A stretch of 64,000 nucleotides of DNA, from positions 79,319,547-79,383,546 of the forward strand of contig JAVGWX010000005.1 of the NCBI GenBank assembly GCA_036924085.1, written 5' to 3'. The notes beneath the pieces were generated by a model. It was not told the origin of the DNA. It made no database searches and saw only the letters and a program-made list of their open reading frames with translations. The stretch is from Ariolimax columbianus (Eukaryota; Mollusca; Gastropoda; Stylommatophora; Arionidae). The position numbers and the translations under genes are program-made. Below, piece by piece: positions 22,160 through 35,400 of this stretch (position 1 is its first letter; each line of letters opens with the position of its first letter).

Positions 22160-22462
22160 CTGCCCTTCAGGACTTGCAGATGTTGGAGAAAGTGAGTGTG
22201 GCTGGCCAGATACTACGCCAGCGTATAGCATTGCTCCAGGAGTAACTGGAGGCGTCTGAGTTCGGATCTCTGGCCCAATCTTAGAGGCTGCCTGAGTCTG
22301 TATGGATGGTGACTTAGAGGGATGGCTGTCAGATGTGGACTTGAGCAAAGAACTGTTGGGGAAGTGAGGTGGTGCATGGTGCCCTGGCTGGTCTGATGGC
22401 ATGATAAAGGTCCTCTGACCAGAATGTGCAGGTGGCACATGAGGTGGAAAGCCAAATGGACC
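22160..22462 (-). CDS. SPEN: SPEN exon e8: Pro/His-rich linker
   Basis: The 303-nt, phase 0-0 exon has acceptor AATTCTCAG ending 22463 and donor GTTCGTA from 22159. It begins GPFGFPPHVPPAHSGQRTF and ends SPTSASPEGQ. It is proline- and serine-rich with no recognised fold. Its length is divisible by three, so it could be skipped without breaking the frame. Confidence 0.88.
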
Positions 22463-22789
22463 CTGAGAATTTATGACAAAAGTAATGAAGTTTTCATACA
22501 TATGATGCATATTTACAAAACAGATACTATTTTTTAAAGACTTTATTACCACTGCTGTGGACAATCGTGGCTGAATTGATAGGATTAAGGAATAACAAGC
22601 CACTAAACATGGCAATTGCTATACTGTCTGCAAGATAGGTTTTAATGGCAACCCTGATATCTAGAACATAAATAGGAGAAAATTTACACTCGTTACAAAG
22701 ACAGCTTTCCCCAAACCCAACATCACAATGACTGCTATCGCAGGGGCAGTCTTTACAAAAACAGCCATCACAAAAGGCAATCATCACAA

Positions 22790-23925
22790 TAACAGCCACC
22801 ACACTGAGTCTTCACAACATCAGCAACAACATTCTCACAGCAGGTCATCACAACAAGAGCAATAACGACAACCACAACAAACAAAAAAGTTGTCACAAAA
22901 ACGGCAACGACATTCTTGACAGCAAGACATCCCAACAACGGCAACGGCATTCATCACAGCAAGTCATCACAACAACAGCAATAACGACAACCACCACAAC
23001 AACATCCATTACAACAGCAATAATGACAGCCCCCACAACAACAGCCATCACAATGACAGTCATCCCAACAACAGCAATTACGACATTCATCACAGCAAGT
23101 CATCACAACAACGGAAACGACAGTCATCACAACAACAGCCATCACAACAATAGCAATAATGAAAGCCACCACAACAGTCATAATAACAACAGCAATAACG
23201 ACAACCACCACAACAATAGCCATCACAATGACAGTCATCGCAACAACAGCAATAACGACATTCCTCACATCAAGTCATCACAACAACAGCAAGTCATCAC
23301 AACAACAGCAAGTCATAACAACAATGGCAATAACAACAACCACCCCAACAATAGCCATCACAATGACAGTCAAGACAACAACAGCAATAACGACATTCCT
23401 CACATCAAGTCATCACAACAACAGCAAGTCATCACAACAACAGCAAGTCATAACAACAACAGCAAGTCATAACAACAGCAACGACATTCATCACAGCAAG
23501 TCATCACAACAACGGCAATAACAACAACCACCCCAACAACAGCCATCACAATGACAGTCAAGACAACAACAGCAATAACGTCATTCATCACAGCAAGTCG
23601 TCACAACAACGGCAACGTCATTCATCACAGCAAGTCATCACAATAACAGCAACGACAGTCATCACAACAACAGCAATAACGACATTCATTACAGCGTCAT
23701 CACAACAACAGTCATCCCAACAAGTCATCACAACGACAGTAATAAAAACAGTCATCACAACGACAGTAATCAAATGGCAATAACGACAACCACCACAACA
23801 ACAGCCATCACAACCAGTCATCACAACAGCAATAACGACATTCATCACAATGACAGCAATAATGACATTCATTACAGCATCATCACAATAAGTCATCACA
23901 ACAACAACCATCACAGAGGCAAGTA
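22790..23925. repeat. CAACA/CATCA-rich minisatellite, about 1.1 kb
   Basis: An irregular array of 12-40-bp units is built from CATCACAACAACAGCAATAA, CGACATTCATCACAGCAAGT and CACAATGACAGTCA. The Asn/His/Ser-rich plus ORFs and the Val/Met-rich minus ORFs are artefacts of a repeat without stops. Confidence 0.92.
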
Positions 23926-24560
23926 CTTTTCTTCTAGAAGAACTCCAGTCATGCCACCATATGTCGACCCTACCAAAATCATATCTCAGAAGGAATGGGT
24001 AGGGAATTGGGTCAGCCCACCTGACAAAAGCTGAGAACTCCTACAAGGAAGTCTTCTTCTCTAACATGTCCTCAGCTGCAACGACTGTTATGAGATGGCC
24101 TTTACCAATGTGCAGTGTTGTGTCACTTCTGTTTTGTTACAGTTACTGGTCCCGCTGCTGTTATTGTTTTATGTGGATAAAGAACGTCTGTTTTGTTTGA
24201 TATGTCTGTTGTATTTTTGGGCCCTTGAAGAGCTGGTATGTCTTCAATGTTTACTGAAATAATGACCATCTATCTTTAGAGTCAACATTTGTTATGTTTA
24301 TGACGAGAAGTTGATTATCTCACTTCATTAATACATCATTATTTATTAACCAAAAAGATACTCAGCTGGACTGATGATACATGCTTATTCTCCTTCAAAT
24401 CCAAGCTATTACTATTATTTACTATTCTTTTTCCAAGTGTCTTATTTAGGGCTTTGCTTCTAGAGCTGTGACTCATAGACTGTGACTCCACACACCAAGG
24501 TCTTTGGTCTGCGGTCAAGTGGAAAATTGTACCATGAGGTGGAAGGTCTTTAACAGTCAA
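23926..24560. other. Intron stretch without recognised features
   Basis: Lies in the e7-e8 intron between two arrays. No ORF, transposon motif or repeat is supported. Confidence 0.5.
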
Positions 24561-25145
24561 GTCTATTCATTTGTGCATATTGGAAACACTAGATCTATTG
24601 TAGATGGGTTTGATCTGTGCATATCAGAAACAATAGATTTATCATAAAAGATAATAGATCTACTATAGAGAGGTTAAATCTGTGTATATCAGAAACAATA
24701 GATTTATCATAAAAGATAATAGATCTACTATAGAGAGGTTAAATCTGTGTATATCAGAAACAATAGCTCTATCATAGAGGAAAGAGATCTTACCATCGAG
24801 TGGTTTGATCTGTGCATTTCATAAACAATTGATATTACCACACAGAGATTTAATCTGTACATTTCAGAAACAATAGATCTTACCACTAATGAACACATCT
24901 GTACATATCAGAAACAATAGATCTTACCAAAGAGGGGTTCTGTACATAAAAGAAACAATAGATTTCGCCATAGAATACATCTTTACATATTAAAACCAGA
25001 AGATCTTACCGTACAAGGGTTTAATCTGTATCTATAAGAAATAATAGATCTTACCATAGAGGGGTATCATATAAGAAACAATAGATCTATCATAGAGGGC
25101 AATAAATGTTATCATCCAAGGATTTAATCTGTGTATATCAGAAAA
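24561..25145. repeat. About 55-65-bp degenerate minisatellite abutting the e7 5' splice site
   Basis: The unit features GTGTATATCAGAAACAATAG plus ATCTACCATAGAGAGGTTTA. Two adjacent copies near 24640-24760 are almost identical. On the SPEN strand the first unit starts about 13 bases after the donor (GTAGATATATATTTTTCTGA). Confidence 0.88.
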
Positions 25146-25157
25146 ATATATATCTAC

Positions 25158-26296
25158 CTGAAGGTGTTTCTGGGCTTCAGCAGTCAGTTTTGAGGCACGG
25201 TCTGCATTCATCTCTATTACTCCAGATTTGCTAGCCTTGCCTGGTCTGTCTGAGTGAAGAACTGATTGGCTGTGAGCATTGGGTGGTTGTTTAGCCTCTT
25301 GATGAACACCTGAAGGTTGCTGTTGGTGCATCTGAGCATCTCTGGTGAGAGCAGATATCTGGGCAACTGTTTGGATATATGTGGGTAGGTATGAGCTGGG
25401 TGATGTCTGGTCTGAGGTTGTAGGCTGGTGCTGGGGATCCTGCTGGAGTCCTGAAGTCCAAGCATGTTTGAGTCCATGTGGAGTAGCTGGTGTCACAGGA
25501 GACGACTTTGACAAACTGGATATAGAGGACGGAGCGGATGAGGGGGGATATTGCTGAAGGGACTGTGCTAATGAGGTCTGTATCTGAGGTACACTGTTTT
25601 GGGATTCCTGAGAAGCTTGCACTTTGGCAGCCACCTTTGGATGCATGGCAGCCGTTAATCTGGTGATAGCGGTTTCATCTGTGATTGTTTCCAGTGATTT
25701 CCATGATGGTGCCTGGGAGTTTGGAATGCTGGATTTATTGAGGTCCATCTCATTGTTCTGTTGCTCATTCTGAGGCAGGCCTGAGAACAGCCCAAGACTG
25801 CCATCCTTCTTGGGAACAATGTCACTCCTATAAATGTCACCAGCTGGAAATGTCTGGTTCTTCACACCAGGAGGAATTAACTGTGTGCTAGTTGTGGGAT
25901 TGCTGGCTGTGGGATTACTGGTTAAAGGATTACTGATTGTGGGATTACTGGTTGTTGGATTGCTGCCTGCCACACCCGCAGGTTTTATGGTTGCTGTCCC
26001 ACTATCAGAAAGCTTCACTGTAAATGCTAATGGAGGTTTTTCATGTTCGGAGACTGGCCCAGCTACTTTGGCCCTTTCTATCACATAATGTTTTTCTTCA
26101 TTCTTCTCTACTTTAGTTCCATGAGCTACTTTTATTCTGAGTGGGGGTACAGTTGGCCCCTTACGGCCACCTTCTCTTCCTTCAAACCTGGGAGGTTCAG
26201 CAATGGTGAATGTTTTCTCTGCTTTTGCATCTGCCTCTTTCTTGGCCTCTGTGGATCTCCGACTGGCTCGTGTTGGTGGGGGAGCAGGCTGGTGCT
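25158..26296 (-). CDS. SPEN: SPEN exon e7: Pro/Ser/Thr-rich linker
   Basis: The 1,139-nt exon has acceptor TCCCTCAG ending 26297 and donor GTAGATA from 25157. The first two bases complete a Glu codon begun by e6, and the exon ends on a codon boundary after KHLQ. It contains RRSTEAKKEADAKAEKTF, short SNPT(T/I)SNP repeats, a Ser/Gln-rich stretch and EAQKHLQ. No folded domain is recognised. A minisatellite begins about 13 bases into the next intron. Confidence 0.9.
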
Positions 26297-27184
26297 CTGA
26301 GGGACAAATAATAAAACCATGGTCAACACACAACAGCACAGGAATGAAGGAGTCACAGGAAACAATGTCTACACAAGTGAATCAATGAATAAAACACACA
26401 TTTCTTGGCGACCAAAGACATATTATTCTTCCCCATATGATAAGGAATACATGATGTAGGGTTAGACATTAGAGTACCTCCACTTGCCCCGTTGGTGTGG
26501 ACAATCAATTCTTCCTACAACCATCTATCACTGCAGCATGTTAACACTTCAGATTCTCTCTGTTATCTATCCAGACTATAATATTTTGTTTACATATTAG
26601 GAGACAGATTTTTTTTCTTTGTCTTCCTCTGCTTCTGTTTCAATCTTTCCAGTTGTCACAAGACTTTCCCCATCTTTCTGTCTGAGAAAGTGGTCATATT
26701 TTATTTTTGTTAGCTGTGATCTCTTGATATGTTTTCACATAATATACTCTGATTTTTTTAGCAGTTGAAGGTAAACAAAGCATTCTATTTCATAATGACA
26801 TTTATGTCGCTGTCATTGATTATTCATGTCCATATCTACCACAAAGCAATATTGGTTTTACATAATGCTAGAAGGCTCTGGTCCTCACCAGTTCATGTGG
26901 TGCAGCCTGGAAACAGATAATCTTCTAGTATTAGAATTGCCGGCTAACAATCATGGGCAAGTAATCTCACCAGAGTGGGCCAATATTATAATGTAGCATA
27001 TTGAGTATCCAGCAATAGACATATTAGATCTTGGGAAACAACATTGGCCAGATAAGATACATTAGGTGATGGTTAGATGACTGGCTGAGACATTTGGGAA
27101 GAGGATGTGTGCAGGATGTGACAATTCAGTGGCTAAGCTCACAACTAGAGCCAAATAATTTCACATGCAAAGCCAATGGATGGT
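26297..27184 (-). other. Intron e6-e7, right of e7: no recognised features
   Basis: About 890 bp of AT-rich sequence without a supported ORF or repeat. Confidence 0.5.
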
Positions 27185-27800
27185 GTTATGTGTGAGCACT
27201 GATGACATGAGCACTGATGACATGAGCACTGATGAAAAGAGCACTGATGAAAAGAGCACTGATGACATGAGTACTGATGAAATGAGCACTGATGACATGA
27301 GTACTGATGAAATGAGCACTGATGACATGAGCACTGATGACATGAGCACTGATGACATGAGTACTGATGACATGAGCACTGATGACATGAGCACTCATGA
27401 CATGAGCACTGATGACATGAGCACTGATCACATAGGTGAGCACTGATGAAATGAGCACTGATGACATGAGTACTGATCACATAGGTGAGCACTGATGAGG
27501 CGAGCATCGATGAAATGAGCACTGATGACATGAGCACTGATGACATAGGTGAGTACTGATGACATGAGCACTGATCACGTAAGTGAGAACTGATGAAATG
27601 AGCACTGATGGAATGACCACTGATGACATAAGTGAGAACTGATGAAATGAGCACTGATGACATGCGTACTGATGAAATGAGCACTGATGACATGCGTACT
27701 GATGAAATGAGCACTGATCACATCAGTGAGCACTGATGACATGAGCATTGATGACATGAGCACTGATGACATAGATGAGCACTGATAACATGAGCATTGA
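27185..27800. repeat. 15-bp minisatellite (GAGCACTGATGACAT), about 40 copies
   Basis: The 15-bp unit is perfect or nearly so from 27195 to 27430, then interspersed with CACATAGGT variants. A 15-bp period gives a five-residue peptide in every frame (MSTDD, SSVLM), which explains the ORFs on both strands. Confidence 0.95.
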
Positions 27801-28319
27801 TCACATAAGTGTCAATTTTGTGTGTTGCCTGAAGCAGGATGGACGAGTTGTGATTATTATGTCAAATCAGCATTCTTTTTTAATGTGGCCAAAAATAGTG
27901 TAGAATAAGTCGACTTGGCTCACTGAATACAATATATCGATCAGGATTGTTTTTTTAAGGTCTGATATTCTGCTGGATTGAATTTTGTTTGTTGACATTT
28001 CAGATATGATCCTAGTCTATTATTCTGAAATAACATACACATTAACAAACACATAGTCCATACTAGATGGGGCAACAAGAGAACTCAGGATCAACACCAG
28101 TGAAGACACAATAGGGTGTGTCACTTAATTAAGGCCTCCAATGACGTGATGAATTAAGTACTGCAGCAGTAACAATGAGGCTGAGAATTGCCATCTGCAC
28201 TACAGGTCCTCATTACAGATGAAAGCATATACAGAAATATGCTAAGTAGTTAGGTGCATTCCTTGTCACTTACAATCACTAGTATAATCGGATTTGCCTG
28301 AAATTCACACTAGTCGACG

Positions 28320-28935
28320 ACTTACACTTGTGTTCACGGAAACGTGGAGTTGTTTTCCGTCTGGACTTGTTATTTCGTTCTTTTTTTGTGATTTCTTCCA
28401 TCCGTTTATCCTGGTCTGGACGCCGGCTGAATGGCGCTACGCTTATACCTGTGTCGTATAATGTATTTCACGGGTTAGTTCTGCCGGTTCACCTTCACAA
28501 ATATGGCGTGTGGGAATTTTAGATGCTACTATGATGAGCTGAATACAGCTGGGGAGAGATGCCAGACTCACTCACACGCTGAGTGTTGTCCATACGACCT
28601 CTTGTGGTTATCGAAAAGGCACGACAAACTGCGTTAGATGCCTTCCCACCTTTCTACTTTGCGGGTTACATGTTTACGGAAAGGCTTCGGTGGTAACCCT
28701 GAGGCAAAATCTGCATCCTATGCTATCTCCAGTCATCTTGATAAATGTCTTGCCACTGGCAAAAGGTAGCTTAGGCTCTGTGAGTGAGGTTGACAAAAGG
28801 CGCAGTTTCTTCCTCACTTTAATCAAATTACCGCGCAAGTCACCCATTTCAGCGGATACAGCAAGTGATACGACTGTCCACACGGCTGAACAAAGAGAGT
28901 GGTCTTCATCACTTGTGATGGACAACTATTAAAAA
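28320..28935. other. Non-repetitive, higher-GC block of unknown nature
   Basis: This stretch is less AT-rich and not repetitive, unlike its surroundings. Both strands are open for about 80 codons at 28674-28932: minus MSITSDEDHSLCSAVW, through MGDLRGNLIKVRKKLRLLST to FCLRVTTEAFP; plus MVTLRQNLHPMLSP. I do not recognise either peptide. It could be a retrocopy fragment, part of an unknown transposon, or a rarely used exon. It lies in the e6-e7 intron, and the minus strand is the SPEN strand. Confidence 0.3.
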
Positions 28936-28984
28936 TTATCAGTACACATCTGTTGGCCACTATTATACATGCATTATCACATAT

Positions 28985-31095
28985 TTACAACACTATCTGA
29001 CATCATCCTTACGGATAGATATCGCCTGATACAACACACTTACTACTACACATCTTATATCATACACTTACTACACATCTCACATCACATACTTACTGCT
29101 ACTCATCTGTGATCTACCACTTACTACACATCTCACATCACATACTTACTACTACACATCTATGATCCGCCACTTACTACACATCTCACATCACATACTT
29201 ACTGCTACACATCTGTGATCCACCACTTACTACACATCTCACATCACATACTTACTGCTACACATCTGTGATCCACCACTTACTACACATCTCACATCAC
29301 ATACTTACTGCTACACATCTGTGATCCACCACTTACTACACATCTCACATCACATACTTACTGCTACACATCTGTGATCCACCACTTACTACACATCTCA
29401 CATCACATACTTACTGCTACACATCTGTGATCCACCACTTACTACACATCTCACATCACATACTTACTGCTGCACATCTGTGATCCGACACTTGCTAATA
29501 CTGATCTCATATCACACACTTACTACTCCACATCTGTAATCACACACATACTATTACATGTTATCACACACCTACTCCCCATCTGTTATCACACCCAACT
29601 AAATGTTATCACAAACCTACTCCACACCTGACATCGCACACTTATTACTCCACATGTTATCACACACTACTCCACATATGTTATCACACACTACTCCACA
29701 TCTGTTATCACACACTTACTACTTCACATCTGACATCAACACTAACTACTCCACATCCGACATTACACACTTACTACTCCACATCTGACATCAACACTTA
29801 CTACTCCACATCTGACATTACACACTTACTACTCCACATCTGACACTACACACTTACTACTCCACATCTGACATTACACACTTACTACTCCACATGTGAC
29901 AACACACACTTACCACTACATATCTGACATCACAGTTACTACTACATACGTTTTCACACATTTACTACTACATGTTATCACACTTACTCCACACATGTTA
30001 TCACACACTTACTACTACACATGTTATCACACACTTACTACATGGTATCACACACTTACTACTACACATCTGGTATCTCACACTTACTACTACATATGTT
30101 ATCACACAATTACTACCTCACATGTTATCACACACTTACTACTACTACTACACACACACACACTACTACATATCTGTTATCACACACTTACTACTACATA
30201 TGTTATCACACATGTATTACTACATATGATAACTCACACTTACTACTACATATGTTATCACACATGTATTACTACATATAACTCACACTTACTACTACAT
30301 ATGATATCTCACACTTACTACTCCACATCTGTTATCACACATGTCCTACTACATATGTTATCACACACTTACTACTACACACCTGTTATCACACATGTAC
30401 TACTACATATGTTATCACACACTTACTACTACACACCTGTTATCACACATGTACTACTACATATGTTATCACACACTTACTACTACACACCTGTTATCAC
30501 ACATGTACTACTACATATGATATCACACACTTACTACTACACACCTGTTATCACACATGTACTACTACATATGATATCACACACTTACTACTACACACCT
30601 GTTATCACACATGTACTACTACATATGATAACACACAGTTACTGCTTCATATCTCCCATCACACATCATTTCAAATACCATATTTACTACTACACATCAT
30701 CTCACATCACACACTAATACACATCACACACTTACTAATACACATCACACACTTACTAATACACATCACACACTTGCTACTACACTATTTCAAATCACAC
30801 TTACTACTACACATCATCTCACACCACATATGTACTACTACACATCATCTCACACCACATATTTACTACTACACATCATCTCACACCACATATTTACTAC
30901 TACACATCTTCTCCTACTATACACTTACTACTACACATACACACTTACTACTACACATCATACACTTACAACTACACACCACACACTTACTACTACACAT
31001 CATCTAACACCACACATTTACTACTACACATCATCTTACATTACCCACTTGTTACTACTCATCTGATATACACTACTACACATCATCTGATACTA
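28985..31095. repeat. Large CACAC/CTTACTACTACACAT minisatellite (2.1 kb)
   Basis: Several sub-arrays share CTTACTACTACACATC: a 53-bp unit with CTGTGATCCACCACTTACTA (29080-29480), looser CCACATCTGACAT units (29480-29900), and a 54-bp unit with ACACACCTGTTATCACACAT (30330-30640). Looser ATCATCTCACACCACATA units follow. The 273-codon plus ORF is repeat translation. Confidence 0.94.
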
Positions 31096-31524
31096 TGCAT
31101 TTATTACTCTTGATATCACACTGCTTTTGATAACAAATTTTAATAAGAAGTTAGGTTGAGGCAACTACCTCAATTTGAAGTTAACTATCTGAGGTATGCC
31201 AGTGAATTCTTAGTCGCTGCATATCAGACATAGATCTAAACCTATGCATTTGTGGTCATGCCAGGGTGTATGGCAATATGGAGCTGACATCCTGGCTGAG
31301 AAAGCTCAATATTAGATATATATATATATATATAGTGACATACTTAAATCAATAACCGGCCCCCTCCGATAGCTTAAAGATCAATTAGTAATTTGGCAGG
31401 AGTTTGTGGGAAGATGAAGCAAAAAGTGTACAACCAATGAGCTACACTATTAGTAGTTATAGAAAGTGACTGACAGTATAAATGTCAATTCTGTATAACA
31501 AATCATATAATATTCTAAAATTAA
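31096..31524. other. Intron stretch with short AT microsatellite
   Basis: Contains (AT)n at about 31314-31334. Otherwise there is no recognised feature before the SINE target site. Confidence 0.6.
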
Positions 31525-31536
31525 AATAAGATACGG

Positions 31537-31900
31537 GATCAAGACGCTCAGCAGCGCATGAGCTACAGCAGTCAGCTACCCATAGCTAACTGCTAGCATC
31601 AGGGCCAGCGAACCAGAGCTGCCAAGACCCTTCTATACCTCCATGCGGTGATCCTGGATAACAGGCTGCAACAGAGCAGACTGGCTAAGGAGAAGGGATC
31701 GAAGAAGGAATGCTAACCCGTTACTCAAAAAATGCTAGCTGAAGTCGGATGTGTTGGACCGAAAAGTGCAAATATCGCAGTCAAGATGTAAACTACGACA
31801 CAACGCATTCCATTCTCTGGACTACATTCTGCTACTTAAGCCCTTTTAGGGCTTGGTAGAGGGAGATTAAGAGCGAACGAACGAAGCCAAACCAAACCAC
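31537..31900 (+). mobile_element. GAA-tailed SINE family, copy 4 (364 bp) with 12-bp TSD
   Basis: Flanked by AATAAGATACGG (31525-31536 and 31901-31912). It is the longest copy. It begins GATCAAGACGCTCAGCAGCG and ends GATTAAGAGCGAACGAACGA. It shares with copy 1 the blocks CAGGGCCAGCGAACCAGAGC, GGAGAAGGGATCGAAGA, GAAGTCGGATGTGTTGGACC and CTACATTCTGCTACTTAAGC. It includes an additional segment (around 31635-31665) that copy 1 lacks. No ORF. I do not see a convincing tRNA promoter. Confidence 0.92.
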
Positions 31901-31912
31901 AATAAGATACGG

Positions 31913-32457
31913 CTGCAGAGATACTGTGGACTCCTCTCACCATGTACACTTGCTTAACCAGTTGTCTCACTTCCGTTTTTTGCTTTTCTGCTACATACGA
32001 TCACAAGTAAACACATGTGCATTCGATGAGTATCATATAATAGTAATTTTTATGTTCCAATCTTCTTTCTATATATTCATCTCTTCTTCCATGATGTGTT
32101 AGCTCACAAGTGTATTGCACATTATCCCAGAAGAAATACTTCTGGTCGTAACTGTAGATTTTGTTCTTGTTTTCGTCACAGCATGGTATATGAACCATAT
32201 CTATACATGTCTTTTAACACACTATAATATTCTAACTACCATGTGCCTCGGCTTATAACAAGTTGCCACTACTAATTGATGTGATAGCTTGCCAATAGAA
32301 AGAATGACTATTCAAACAACACAACTATTGCATTTGTAACAGATATTGTTGTTGACAGTAATCACAAAAAGAAACATAAAAGCATAGCAGACAATTATTG
32401 TAACAATATTCTAAAACAGAAACAAGAACCTAAAATTTAATAAATAACAACACATAC
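31913..32457 (-). other. Intron just downstream of giant exon, nothing seen
   Basis: About 545 bp, AT-rich, adjoining the e6 donor. No repeat or ORF is supported. Confidence 0.55.
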
Positions 32458-35400
32458 CTGGTTCAGAGACAGCAGGTATTGCCACTTCAGAACTCTGGTC
32501 CTCTTCAAACGAACCGAAGTTGCCTTTCGCCACTGCCTCTATGATAGCATCAACACTGCTTAGAGGTACTGGTTTCACACTCTCATCCATGGGTCTTGCA
32601 TCCAAAGCAGTGGAATCAAATCCATGCTTTGGTTCTTGCACAAACAGTGATGAGTTTGACGATGATGCTGGAGAGGCTGGCATGTAATCTGGCATTGGTT
32701 GCTGTGGTATAAATTCTTGATTCTCAGAGACTCTCTTCTTCCGTGCCCGAACTGATCTTAAGCTGGTCTCAACCAGCTGGTCATGTTCATTGTCCACAAA
32801 TTCATAGATGTTTTCTTTAGAAATAGATCTACTCTCATCAATAACAGGTTTTGTTTTATGATCTTCAAAACTGACTGCAGGTGTAACAACTTCATTTACA
32901 TTATCTTTCCCATATCCTTTACCTACTCCAACTTCTCTCCTGCTTCTAGTTGTGCGACCAACTTCCAATTTCTCCAGCTTGACCACAGGTGAAGAAGATA
33001 TGTTCTCTGTGCTGCGAGTTCTTGGGGACATGTTTTTGGGGGACTGGACTCCATTTCCAAGCCCTCGAGGTGATCCGCCAGATCGAGATGACCGGGGCTG
33101 CACTGGTGTCGGAACATTTCCTGAGGCTATAGCTTTGTAGTCTGGTTGTTTCCTGGCACGGGTTGATCTCTGACTCTTGGGGGTTGATGGAGATGGGATA
33201 AGACCTCGTTCTTCACCATCAGAGCTGAGATTGTATTGGTTTTCTTTACCCTCTGTGCTGGATGGCTGGTCATCCAGATTGATGATTAGCTCAGACTCCC
33301 CGTAAGATAAGTCCAAGTCTTGTTTATTGGACTCTGGGCTCAGCACGTCGTTCTTTGTCACTGGCAGTTTGATGGACTGCTGCTGTAACAACTGCTGCTG
33401 GATGTGATTGTGCTGATGAGGTACTTGTTTTTGCTGCCAATCAAGAGCTGGCAAACTTGAGCTATTATCAGATGACATAGGAGATGGAAGAGATTGTGGA
33501 TAAAAATGTGGTAGTTGGCGGTTGCCTTGATTTGGCTGGGATGTTTGCCGTTGAAATGGTGGCTGTTGTGAAGGTGGAAATTGATGATGATACTGCTGCT
33601 GAATGTGTGATTGTAAATGATCTTGATTAGGGACAGAGCCAGGGAAATGTGATGGTGGTTGAGAATGAAGTTGGGACTCAGATCTCTGAAGTGCATCTGA
33701 AGGCTCGAGCACAGATGAAATTGCTCCCCTGCCTCGACGACCTCTTCTAACGCCCCCATAACCTCTTCCTCTGCCTCTATCATTTCGAGACCTGAGGGGT
33801 TTTACATCGGTTTCACTAAAACTGGGATATGTGGGGTCCGTGGCTAGAATACCAGGTGGTCCTGCCATATCTTGGACAATATGTGCTTCAAAATCATAAG
33901 CATCAAGGGTCTTTTTCTTTTCTGTTCCAACCATACCTGCCTTTTCAGCAGCAGCTTTGGCTTGGTTTGCATTGAGAGCTTTGCGAATAGAATCTACATT
34001 GGCTTGTACACTTTCTTCTATGGCCTGTTGCTCGGCCAGGGCTGCAGCTCTATCCTCATTGGTTGTTTTTTTGTTACTTCTCTTGCGTTTTCTTGTGCCT
34101 TTCTTGTCATCCTCAAAAGCTGGTTGAATCTGCGGGAGGTTGACAGTTTCAGTCTCTGTGTGGGCCTTTGGGGCAGGAACAGGTTCCTGGTAGAATGATG
34201 CAGGAAAGCCTTCTGCTCTCCTAGGGTGAGAAGGTTCTCTATCTGTAGGTCTGGTGCCGACCTCAGACACTGCAATAAACAAGGGATCCTGGCTGTAATC
34301 AGGCTGCTTTGGGACAGATGATATATTGACTTCAGGAACACTTGGTGGAAAGTTGGTGAATCCTAAATTATTCCTTGGAGGTGAATTGAGCAGAAAGTCA
34401 ATGTTTGGGTCAGGGTAGTTGAATGAATGATCAGATTGACCTTTGGGCGAGAACAGAGGTTCTCGTGTCAGCAAACTTTTTTCATGTTGAGGGATATGCT
34501 CCAATACATGTTGTGGTCCTTTAACATGTTGCAATGTTAACTCTTGTGCTGGGCTTTTCTGTTGTACCAACATTGGTTCTGGGCCCTTCGTTGTTATTTG
34601 TTTATCTGTCATTGCACTTTTTGTTGGAATCAAAACATGTTGCTCTGCAGCCATTTTGTTGACTTTGAAAAAATCTGGTGCTGGGCCTCTAGTTCCACAG
34701 AACAACTGTTCCTGGGTAGGGCCTTTAGGATATTGGGCAAATAACTGCTCATGTATTGGACTTTTTAAAAAGTGTGACAATGGATCCTGCAATGTACTTT
34801 TATTAGGAGCAGCAGATGAGAAAATAGGTGGATCTGGCGTGCGATCTTTGAACTGTAAACCTGGTGACACTTTCTTTGGGGACAAAAGAATACTTTCTTG
34901 ATGTGGGGGAACGGTCAAGCTCTGCATGGGAGACTGTGAGTTAGAGTCATGTGGGGCATGATCCAGGGATATGGATACTGGAGGGGGTAAAGATGAGATA
35001 CCATGAGTTCGCTCTTTAGACATGATGATGTTGGATCCTATGTGGGGTGGAAATTGTCTGTCAAGATGGGTGACGGATGCTTCTTCTGGAACTGATATTG
35101 TGTTCCGTCTAGAAGAAAGAATCAGCTGTTCTGGGGGAAACTCCTGTGATTTTCTGCGTGGGGACACTTGCAATGGCCTAAGTGATGTTTCAAGAATTGG
35201 TTGTGCTGACAAACCAGCAGAAACACGTCTCTGTGATTGATGTCCATGGTTTATGTCCATACCAGAATGAGAAGTTGGGACATCTATATTTGTTATTATG
35301 AAACTACTATCCATTTTGCTGTCTTTGCTGATGATTGGAGATCTCTGAGGTGACTGTAAAAGTGGTTGGGGCGACTGCAAATCAATCTGAGAAGACAAGA

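Noticed and set aside
22954..23521. Val/Met-rich or Asn/His-rich ORFs
   Set aside because: Products of a CAACA/CATCA minisatellite without stops on either strand.
27185..27800. CTGATGA and CTGA motifs resembling C/D box snoRNA signals
   Set aside because: They recur every 15 bp as part of a simple tandem repeat, with no box spacing, guide region or terminal stem.
29896..30717. 273-codon Tyr/Thr/His-rich ORF
   Set aside because: Translation of the CTTACTACTACACAT minisatellite.
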